Shown here: piece after piece, positions 1 through 5,456 of the stretch
How the letters are laid out: every line of letters starts with the position of its first letter
Position numbering within the stretch: position 1 is the first letter of the stretch
Assembly: GCA_045128275.1 (NCBI GenBank)
Contig: JBGVRH010000023.1
Location: forward strand, 1-12,428
Reading direction: 5' to 3'
From: CAMEON01 sp045128275
Lineage (GTDB): Bacteria > Bacillota > Clostridia > Oscillospirales > CAG-272
DNA length: 12,428 nucleotides
Program-made: the position numbers and the translations under genes
The notes under the pieces: model-generated
The model's database searches: none
What the model was told of the DNA's origin: nothing
The model's input: the letters and a program-made list of their open reading frames with translations, nothing else

Positions 1-180
1 CAGCGGGCATATCGCGCCCAGCGGGCATATCTCGCGCGAAGCGCATATCGCTCGCCGTCAGGCGAAATCAGCCTTTTTGTGAGTTTGCGAGATGCCCTTC
101 GGGCACGATATGCCTTGCAGGCGAGATGTGCCCTTCGGGCGTGACGGGCTCCGCCCGATAAACCCAAATTTGAACAACTT
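1..180. repeat. Intergenic cluster of short hairpins and imperfect repeats
   Basis: There is no gene here. Three imperfect units of about 18-20 bases start at 1, 19 and 37, each with a GCATATC core. Downstream are three small perfect hairpins: TGCCC-TTC-GGGCA (93-105), GCCC-TTC-GGGC (130-140) and CGGGC-TCC-GCCCG (145-157). The sequence GGCATATCG (6-14) recurs inverted at 106-114. The style (short GC stems with TTC or TCC triloops) resembles REP-like dispersed intergenic repeats. None of the hairpins is followed by a T-run, so they do not look like terminators. The left edge of the element lies outside the window. Confidence 0.6.
156..174. repeat. 19-base copy of a sequence repeated at the right end
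   Basis: These 19 bases, running from CGATAAACCC to TTTGAA, are identical to 12280-12298 and inverted-identical to 12256-12274. Three exact copies at the two ends of a 12-kb window point to a dispersed genomic repeat rather than chance. Confidence 0.7.
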
Positions 181-192
181 CCCTCTTCCCTA

Positions 193-221
193 TTGACAAA
201 TTCCGTCTTTTATAGTACAAT
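193..221 (+). promoter_or_regulatory. Vegetative promoter for the GH109-like gene
   Basis: The -35 box TTGACA (193-198) and the -10 box TACAAT (216-221) are separated by exactly 17 bases. Transcription should begin near 228 and give a leader of about 33 bases. GAAAGGA (243-249) is the likely ribosome binding site, 11 bases before the ATG at 261. Confidence 0.85.
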
Positions 222-260
222 AAACCCGTTACCTATTACCCCGAAAGGACGGACACTACC

Positions 261-1475
261 ATGAATCAAGTCAGAACCGCCGCCATCGGTCTTGGGTGCC
301 GCGGCTACTCCATGCTGGAAGCACTTCTTTTACATATGGACAACGTAAGGATCACGGCTGTCTGCGACCTGTATGAGGATCGCGTGACCCGCGCCGCCGA
401 CGCCACCGAGCGGGCATACGGCGAGGGCAACCGTCCCTTTACCTCCACGGATTACAAGGAGGTTCTCGACCGTGACGACGTGGATGCCGTCCTTATCATG
501 AGCGCGTGGGAGTCCCACTTCCCCATCGCCCTCTACGCCATGGAGCGGGGCATCGCCGTGGGCATGGAGGTGGGCGGTGCCTACTCCATCGACGACTGCT
601 GGCAGCTCGTTCGCGCCTACGAGAGAACCAAGACCCCCTTCATGCTCCTGGAGAACTGCTGCTACGGCGAGGCCGAGATGGCGGTCATGCACATGGTCAG
701 TCAAGGACTCTTCGGTGAGGTCGTCCACTGCGAGGGTGGCTACCGCCACGATCTCCGCGACGAGATCGTATTCGGCAAGGAGAACCGTCACTACCGCCTC
801 CGCAATTACCTCACCCGCAACTGCGAGAACTACCCCACCCACGAGCTGGGCCCCATCGCCCAGATTCTGGACATCAACCGCGGCAACCGCTTCCTGTCTC
901 TGGTTTCGGTGGCCTCCAAGTCGGCGGGGCTGAATCAGTTCGCCGCCGATCATCCCAATGCGAATCCCGAGCTGGCCACCGCCAAATTCGCCCAGGGTGA
1001 CGTGGTCACCACGGTCATCAAGTGCGCCCGCGGCGAGACCATCACCCTCCATCTGGATACCTCCCTTCCCCGCCCCTACAGCCGCGGCTTTACCATCCAG
1101 GGCACCAAGGGTATGTACCAGGAGGACACCCGCTCCTTCTTCATCGATGCCGACATGGGCGGCAAGGATCACTGGGATTGGTCTCCCGAGTGGAACAATC
1201 AGGTCAAGTATTTCGAGAAGTACCGCCACCCCGTCTGGGTGGACTACCTCGCAAACGGCATCCGCGGCGGTCACGGCGGCATGGACGGTCTGGTGTACAA
1301 CGAGTTCATCGAGTGCGTCCGTCTCGGCAAGCCCTGCCCCATTGACGTGTACGACGGCGCGGCCTGGATGGCGGTCACGGCTCTCTCCGAGGAGTCCATC
1401 GCCAAGGGCGGCATGCCCGTAGCCTTCCCCGACTTCACAAACGGCGCGTGGTGCGCGTACAGCGTGGAGGAGTAA
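261..1475 (+). CDS. Gfo/Idh/MocA-family protein, GH109-like (possible NAD-dependent glycosidase)
   Basis: This 404-aa protein has the Gfo/Idh/MocA fold. An N-terminal Rossmann NAD(P)-binding segment carries GLGCRG (10-15) after a hydrophobic strand, and the acidic end of the second strand is at VCDLYEDR (34-41). The C-terminal alpha/beta substrate domain contains LLENCCYGEAEMAVM (129-143), GLFGEVVHCEGGYRHDLR (149-166), YPTHELGP (191-198), INRGNRFLSLVS (205-216) and HGGMDGLVYNEFIE (338-351). It ends with DVYDGAAWM and PVAFPDFT (362-393). These blocks are, from memory, characteristic of GH109 alpha-N-acetylgalactosaminidases, which use tightly bound NAD+ in a redox-assisted hydrolysis. The usual EKP of Gfo/Idh dehydrogenases is replaced by EVGG (103-106). 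There is no signal peptide, so it should be cytosolic. It is monocistronic, with its own promoter and terminator. The fold is near certain. The glycosidase reaction and the sugar are inferred; an ordinary sugar dehydrogenase is the alternative. Confidence 0.85.
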   Translation: MNQVRTAAIGLGCRGYSMLEALLLHMDNVRITAVCDLYEDRVTRAADATERAYGEGNRPFTSTDYKEVLDRDDVDAVLIMSAWESHFPIALYAMERGIAVGMEVGGAYSIDDCWQLVRAYERTKTPFMLLENCCYGEAEMAVMHMVSQGLFGEVVHCEGGYRHDLRDEIVFGKENRHYRLRNYLTRNCENYPTHELGPIAQILDINRGNRFLSLVSVASKSAGLNQFAADHPNANPELATAKFAQGDVVTTVIKCARGETITLHLDTSLPRPYSRGFTIQGTKGMYQEDTRSFFIDADMGGKDHWDWSPEWNNQVKYFEKYRHPVWVDYLANGIRGGHGGMDGLVYNEFIECVRLGKPCPIDVYDGAAWMAVTALSEESIAKGGMPVAFPDFTNGAWCAYSVEE

Positions 1476-1483
1476 GTGAATCG

Positions 1484-1526
1484 AAAAATGACCCGACGGA
1501 GGGAGATTCCGTCGGGTCGTTTTTTT
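1484..1526. terminator. Bidirectional intrinsic terminator
   Basis: An 11-bp perfect stem pairs 1490-1500 with 1508-1518 (core ACCCGACGGA / TCCGTCGGGT) across a 7-base loop. T7 follows on the plus strand (1520-1526). On the minus strand the A5 at 1484-1488 reads as U5. It therefore serves both the gene ending at 1475 and the convergent minus-strand cluster ending at 1540. Confidence 0.9.
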
Positions 1527-1539
1527 GGGGGGAGCCTGG

Positions 1540-1884
1540 TCAATCCTCTTCCTCGCCGTCCACCGCATCGTAGACCGCATCGGGCATGCTCACGATACAG
1601 GAGGCATCGTCATACTCATCGTAATCATCGTAATCGTCGTACTCGCCGTCATCCTCCTCGCTATCCTCGTCATCCTCCGGCCCACAGTAGCCGCTCTCCT
1701 CCAGAGCCGCGCGGCAGACCCACTCGTACAGATCCTCCAGTCCCTCGAATTCCGAGATCTCATCATCCTCCCTACAGCATTGCTTCAGAAGCTCAAATTC
1801 CTCCTCGGTCACGGTCTCGGTGATCTCCACATCGCCGCCGTCTCCGTAGCCCAGACAGATGGTTACCAAAAATTCCAATTCCAT
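1540..1884 (-). CDS. Small, highly acidic protein of unknown function
   Basis: This 114-aa protein is not recognised. Residues 1-66 look globular: a beta-type start (MELEFLVTICLGYG), an ITETVTEEEFELLKQCC segment (21-37) that should form a helix, then FEGLEDLYEWVCRAALEES (46-64), probably a second helix. Residues 70-93 are almost all Asp, Glu, Tyr and Gly, with a repeating DDYDDYDEYDD tract, so a disordered polyanionic linker or tail is likely. A short hydrophobic patch, ASCIVSM (94-100), follows before another acidic end. There is no signal peptide or membrane segment. The start is supported by GAGAGG about 9 bases upstream. It lies 34 bases after the second membrane protein gene and is last before the terminator, so it is probably the final gene of the minus-strand operon. 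A protein-binding or DNA-mimic role would be speculation. Confidence 0.7.
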   Translation of the reverse strand: MELEFLVTICLGYGDGGDVEITETVTEEEFELLKQCCREDDEISEFEGLEDLYEWVCRAALEESGYCGPEDDEDSEEDDGEYDDYDDYDEYDDASCIVSMPDAVYDAVDGEEED

Positions 1885-1918
1885 TTTTTAAACCTCTCTT
1901 TCATAAGGTATCGTTCGA

Positions 1919-2629
1919 TCAATCTCTCGCGTAAAAGGGCTTTCCAAACGCCCCCTTATACTCCTTGAAGGTGTAGGTGTCGCCCTCGTCATACAAGAGG
2001 TATTCCACCAGCCCTACCTCCATCTCAAAGGGCTTCCCGTCTACCCAAAACTCAAAATAGTAAGTGTCGGAGGATCTCCCGTTGTCCTGCTCGTTCTTGT
2101 CCACAATGACCATCTGCCGCTCGGCGGGCGGGGTAAAGTCCAAGAGGAGGTTCAGATGGCAGATCATGATCAGGACAAGGAAGAACGCCAAAAAGGAGGT
2201 CGCAAGGATACTGCCGAGCCGCAGCCAGAAGCCTGTGTTCTTCCATGCCCATTTGACCGTCACCATCACACCGACAGCCAGGCCGAGGATCAGCGCAAGC
2301 TTCCAGAAGGGGTAAAAGGACTCATTGAAAAAGGTGTAGGCGTTGCTCATGCCGAAAAATCGGAAGAGGGAGCCCGTCCCTGCGCCAAGCCAGATGGGGA
2401 ACAGCGGATCCCGCCTTCCTGCCTTGATGGCGCGGGCACTGATCACAATTCCCACGATGGACGCGGCTATGCCGAGAAGGGACAGCAGGACCGCCAAGCG
2501 AAGCGGCAGGAGCACGCCGACCACCCACACCGCCAGCATCGTGACCGCCGCGAAGATCCAGCCGCGGAGATTCAACGTGCGGTAGAGCGTACGGAATAGG
2601 ATCCTTTCTTGTTCGGACATTTTGGCCAT
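1919..2629 (-). CDS. Five-TM membrane protein, tandem paralogue B
   Basis: This 236-aa protein of unknown function has five predicted membrane segments at about 24-42, 45-66, 76-94 (the weakest), 109-127 and 138-158, followed by a soluble C-terminal domain (165-236). Basic residues follow TM2 and TM4 and the N-terminus is basic. The positive-inside rule then puts the N-terminus in the cytoplasm and the C-terminal domain outside. The protein is clearly homologous to the gene just upstream (2671-3372): they share CHLNxLLD, PPxE, VDGxxFxxEVG and the end block GDTYTFKEYxGAFGKPFY. AAAGGGA precedes the ATG at 2629; a second in-frame ATG three codons later is less well placed. The gap to its paralogue is 41 bases, so they are probably co-transcribed. 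No enzymatic motif is visible. Confidence 0.8.
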   Translation of the reverse strand: MAKMSEQERILFRTLYRTLNLRGWIFAAVTMLAVWVVGVLLPLRLAVLLSLLGIAASIVGIVISARAIKAGRRDPLFPIWLGAGTGSLFRFFGMSNAYTFFNESFYPFWKLALILGLAVGVMVTVKWAWKNTGFWLRLGSILATSFLAFFLVLIMICHLNLLLDFTPPAERQMVIVDKNEQDNGRSSDTYYFEFWVDGKPFEMEVGLVEYLLYDEGDTYTFKEYKGAFGKPFYARD

Positions 2630-2670
2630 GATCTTTCCCTTTCTTGATCAGATATGTTTACACGGAGAGC

Positions 2671-3372
2671 CTACTCCTCCGCCACGTAGAAGGGCTTCCC
2701 GAAGGCTCCCGTATACTCCTTGAAGGTGTAGGTGTCCCCCACCTCGTACCTCTTGTACTCCCGCTTCCCTACCTCCAGATCGAAGGACTCCCCGTCCACC
2801 GTCAGCTCAAACTCGTAGGAATCGGGGGATTTTCGGTGGTGGGTGATCTCCTTGCCCTCAATGACGGCATGGATCTCCGTGGGAGGCTGAAGATCCAGTA
2901 GATAATTCAGGTGGCACACCGTGATCATGATGAAAAGGGCGGAGATCAGGGTCACCAGCACGAAGCTACCGATGCGCCCGCCTATGCCGCTCTGCTTCCA
3001 AACGATCTTGACCGTAACGAAAGCACCGAGGACCGCCCCCAGGATCAGCGAGATCTCCCAAAAGGGGACGAAAGGCTCTTGGGGAAAGGAATAGGACAGG
3101 CCCTTGTCCATGAAGCCGATGAAGGACATCATACAGACCCCCAGGAGAAAGGGCATACACCAGATGAAGACCTCGTTCTTCTTTCCGACCATCCCCGCGA
3201 TGAGCAGGGCAAGGGATCCGACACAGCCCACCACCGACAAGACCACCACCCAGCGGAGGGGCAAAAGCAGGTCGATGACCCAACACACCGCCATGGCGAG
3301 GAGGAGCCAGATGATGCTCGTAATATGGAAGACGCGGTCTTCTTTCGGGTTATACTGTTTCTTTTTGGCCAT
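2671..3372 (-). CDS. Five-TM membrane protein, tandem paralogue A
   Basis: This 233-aa protein is not recognised by name. Membrane segments lie at about 15-37, 41-62, 67-87, 105-125 and 136-158. The N-terminus MAKKK, the KK at 64-65 and the K/R at 126-133 fit an N-in topology that places the C-terminal domain (165-233) outside the cell. That domain carries VDGESFDLEVGKREY (192-206) and VGDTYTFKEYTGAFGKPFY (211-229), nearly identical to the end of the downstream paralogue. The genes share an exact 25-base stretch (1957-1981 and 2712-2736), a sign of duplication with the tail under constraint. GGAGG lies well placed before the ATG. Only 41 bases separate it from the beta-helix gene upstream and no terminator is visible between them, so it is likely the second gene of that operon. 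Confidence 0.82.
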   Translation of the reverse strand: MAKKKQYNPKEDRVFHITSIIWLLLAMAVCWVIDLLLPLRWVVVLSVVGCVGSLALLIAGMVGKKNEVFIWCMPFLLGVCMMSFIGFMDKGLSYSFPQEPFVPFWEISLILGAVLGAFVTVKIVWKQSGIGGRIGSFVLVTLISALFIMITVCHLNYLLDLQPPTEIHAVIEGKEITHHRKSPDSYEFELTVDGESFDLEVGKREYKRYEVGDTYTFKEYTGAFGKPFYVAEE

Positions 3373-3413
3373 GTCAAACGGCCTCCTTTACTTTGTCTTG
3401 CGGTGAAACGGGC

Positions 3414-4919
3414 TCACTCGACCCCGTACACCGTTGGCCCCCTCTCGCCCCATTCCTCGGTCAGCACCCGCTCGGCATCCCCGTCAAAGGGGATCACAGG
3501 CGGCTCGGCCTCGCGGTTCCCGCCGTACTGACCCAGCATCCCGCCGAGGGTCTGGACGTAGGTATTCCCGTACAGGGCGGGACAGCTCTCGGGATCGCGG
3601 GCCACCGTGTGGAGCATACGGTAGGCGGCGCGGTCAAAGAGGTTGTGATGTACCGAAAAATCTTTCGCGGTGTTCTCATAGCTCCAGCCCTTGATGTGGG
3701 CGGGGGTGCTTACGTTGTGGCGTTGCTGGCCCCAGCCGTAGCCCGAAAAGCGCAGGATGTTGTGGCAGATCTCGCAGTTTTCCATGTAGCTGGCCTCATC
3801 CCCGCCGTTCTTCTCCAGGAAATACTCGATGGAGTAGACGCAACGCTCCATGAGGTTATGGGCATAGCGGATATTCTTCAAGGCGTAGAAGCCGCCGTTC
3901 GTGGAGATCTGGTGGGTGATGCCCGCGTCGTAGACCTGGTAGATGTAGCAGTTCTCCACCCGATAGCCGTCACAGCCGCCGTAGATCTCGATGGCGTTTC
4001 CGTAGCGGGTGACGGTGCCCCGCCCGCCCTCGGGGTAGTTGGGGTCGGTGCCGTAGTAGTGCTGGATGGAGCCGCCGATCCAGCCCAGCTCGCAGTTGGT
4101 CACGGTCAGCCCCTTCAGGCATTGACCGCCCCCCGCGATGGCGTGGTCTCCCGTATACTGGATGCAGAGGTTATCCACCGTCACGTCGGGGTTACAGGCC
4201 AGCACAAAGATGCGCCTGCGGGGCAGGGCCTCGATCTCGGAAAAGACCTCGGCGGGGTTGCCCCCGTCACAGCGCAGGTACAGCTCCCCGTAGCTCTCGC
4301 CGTCGATGACGGGGATGGGGAAGCTCTCCCCGCGCGTGGGGATCTCGGTCAGCCGCTCGTCGTAGAAGCAGACCATATCCAGATCCCGAGTCATGTCGGT
4401 AGCCACGTCAAAGGGGCGGCTCTCATCCTCGCGGCAGACGAATCGCCCGCCCATATAGGAGGGGATGAGCTTGCGGCTGTGAGCCTCACCGCCGTTGAAG
4501 ACGATGGTACCGCAGTCAAGGATGGGCTCGGTGAGCCTCCAGATGTGGTGGGCTTCATCGTACGGCTCCCACAGGGCAGGATCGCAAAGGCTCTTGTCCC
4601 AGCCGTAGAAGCGGGGCTTTTCCCCTGTGCCGTAGGCGGCATAGGTCACCCCGGGGCGGGTCTTGATCTGCCCGCGGAACAAGTCCCCCCGCTTGAAGCG
4701 GACGCAATCCCCGCAGGAAAGCTCGGCATCCGACACGCGGGAAAGGGTCTGCCACGGAGTCTCGGGGGTCAGGCCGTCGGCGGTGTCGTCGCCCCCGTTG
4801 CTGACGTAGTAGGTAGTCCCCGTGGCCGTGACGGTATCGGCGGCGGCGCGGATGGCCGCCTTCCGCTCCTCGCAGAGCTGATCCAGGTGGGACAGGAATT
4901 CCTTGGTGGCTGTGGTCAT
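3414..4919 (-). CDS. Right-handed parallel beta-helix protein
   Basis: This 501-aa protein has the hallmarks of the beta-helix superfamily. Near the N-terminus is YYVSNGGDDTADGLTPETPW (37-56), the usual first turn, then a pattern of short strands: CVRFKRGDLFRGQI (72-85), VTVDNLCIQYTGDHAI (246-261), LKGLTVTNCELG (268-279), GNAIEIYGG (307-315), YRVENCYIYQVYDAGI (319-334), CEICHNILRFSGYG (382-395) and FSVHHNLFD (421-429). Such proteins include polysaccharide lyases, pectinases and epimerases, but no catalytic set could be assigned. The N-terminus is a charged helix (residues 1-28) with no signal peptide, so it appears cytosolic, which is unusual for a polysaccharide-active member. The frame stays open far upstream to 5348. 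The ATG at 4919 was chosen because AAGGAGG lies just before it and a strong promoter sits at 4975-5003. It is first in the likely four-gene minus-strand operon. Confidence 0.85.
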   Translation of the reverse strand: MTTATKEFLSHLDQLCEERKAAIRAAADTVTATGTTYYVSNGGDDTADGLTPETPWQTLSRVSDAELSCGDCVRFKRGDLFRGQIKTRPGVTYAAYGTGEKPRFYGWDKSLCDPALWEPYDEAHHIWRLTEPILDCGTIVFNGGEAHSRKLIPSYMGGRFVCREDESRPFDVATDMTRDLDMVCFYDERLTEIPTRGESFPIPVIDGESYGELYLRCDGGNPAEVFSEIEALPRRRIFVLACNPDVTVDNLCIQYTGDHAIAGGGQCLKGLTVTNCELGWIGGSIQHYYGTDPNYPEGGRGTVTRYGNAIEIYGGCDGYRVENCYIYQVYDAGITHQISTNGGFYALKNIRYAHNLMERCVYSIEYFLEKNGGDEASYMENCEICHNILRFSGYGWGQQRHNVSTPAHIKGWSYENTAKDFSVHHNLFDRAAYRMLHTVARDPESCPALYGNTYVQTLGGMLGQYGGNREAEPPVIPFDGDAERVLTEEWGERGPTVYGVE

Positions 4920-4974
4920 GGCGCGATCCTCCTTGTGTTTGGGGAATGGATACCCTTCCCGCTTCTCTGAAAGC

Positions 4975-5003
4975 ATTATACCACAGGCGGGGGGAGAAGT
5001 CAA
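4975..5003 (-). promoter_or_regulatory. Extended -10 promoter for the beta-helix/membrane cluster
   Basis: Read on the minus strand: -35 TTGACT (4998-5003), a 17-base spacer ending TGTGG, and -10 TATAAT (4975-4980). The TGG directly before TATAAT is an extended -10 (TGn). The site lies just downstream of the terminator at 5037-5064, so it starts a new unit. Confidence 0.87.
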
Positions 5004-5036
5004 GAGAAGACAGAAGGCAGAATGGGGGTGGGGGAC

Positions 5037-5064
5037 AAAAACCCCGACGGAAAGCCGTCGGGGT
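5037..5064 (-). terminator. Intrinsic terminator after the 107-aa gene
   Basis: A 10-bp perfect stem pairs 5041-5050 with 5055-5064 (ACCCCGACGG / CCGTCGGGGT) around the loop AAAG. On the minus strand it is followed by U5 (5041-5037, partly within the stem). It closes the glnA unit before the next promoter. Confidence 0.87.
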
Positions 5065-5080
5065 CTTGTGCTGCACAGAA

Positions 5081-5404
5081 TTATTTTTCCAGAATGACCG
5101 TCCATCTTGCCTTCAGATCGGCGGGCATCAGCTCTGCCCATGCCTGTCCGTCCCGCATGAGGTGCTTGTTCCCGAAGTGGAAGAAGAAGAACTCCCCCTT
5201 CCCCTCGTTGAAGCCCAGCTGGAATTCCAGCTCCTTTTTGAAGTAGGGGAACACAGGCTTGATCCTTGCATCGATCGCCCAGACCACGTCCGAGCCGTTG
5301 GGCGTTCCCAGCGTAGCGGTGATCCATTCCTCTTGCTCGGCAAACCACGCCCAGAAGGCCTCGGCGGCGGCGGTATCCATTTCCTTCTTACTGAAAAGTC
5401 CCAT
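5081..5404 (-). CDS. Conserved-looking 107-aa protein of unknown function
   Basis: No family is recognised. The protein starts MGLFSKKEMD and has an aromatic-rich amphipathic helix, AFWAWFAEQEEWI (16-28). Then come strand-like segments: VVWAIDARIKPVFPYF (40-55), LEFQLGFNEGKGEFFFFHFG (59-78) and the tail ARWTVILEK. There is no signal peptide or membrane span, so it is probably cytosolic, of mixed alpha/beta type. AGGAG lies 5-9 bases before the ATG at 5404. It begins 52 bases after the stop of glnA, with no T-tract terminator on this strand between them, and an intrinsic terminator follows. Co-transcription with glnA is therefore likely. That does not prove a role in nitrogen metabolism. Confidence 0.75.
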   Translation of the reverse strand: MGLFSKKEMDTAAAEAFWAWFAEQEEWITATLGTPNGSDVVWAIDARIKPVFPYFKKELEFQLGFNEGKGEFFFFHFGNKHLMRDGQAWAELMPADLKARWTVILEK

Positions 5405-5422
5405 ATTTTTCTCCTATACGCA

Positions 5423-5447
5423 GGGGCGCACCTGTGCGGTACGCCCC
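5423..5447 (-). other. Hairpin between glnA and the 107-aa gene
   Basis: GGGGCG (5423-5428) pairs with CGCCCC (5442-5447). An alternative inner pairing CGCA/TGCG exists at 5427-5438. No U-tract follows on the minus strand, so it is more likely an mRNA processing, stability or attenuating hairpin than a terminator for glnA. TTTT does follow on the plus strand, but no plus-strand gene ends here. Confidence 0.4.
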
Positions 5448-5456
5448 CTTTTGTCA

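Noticed and set aside
1..56. CRISPR-like tandem units
   Set aside because: Units of about 18-20 bases abut one another without spacers, are imperfect and have no cas genes nearby.
1484..5064. Similar CCGACGG stems in the terminators at 1490-1518 and 5041-5064 as a repeat family
   Set aside because: The shared core is short and GC-rich, the loops and flanks differ, and terminator stems converge easily in such a genome.
4920..5348. Upstream extension of the beta-helix frame to 5348
   Set aside because: It would run through the terminator at 5037-5064, the promoter at 4975-5003 and most of the 107-aa gene. AAGGAGG sits directly before the ATG at 4919.
5423..5447. Terminator directly after glnA
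   Set aside because: The T-run lies on the plus-strand side, while glnA is transcribed on the minus strand.
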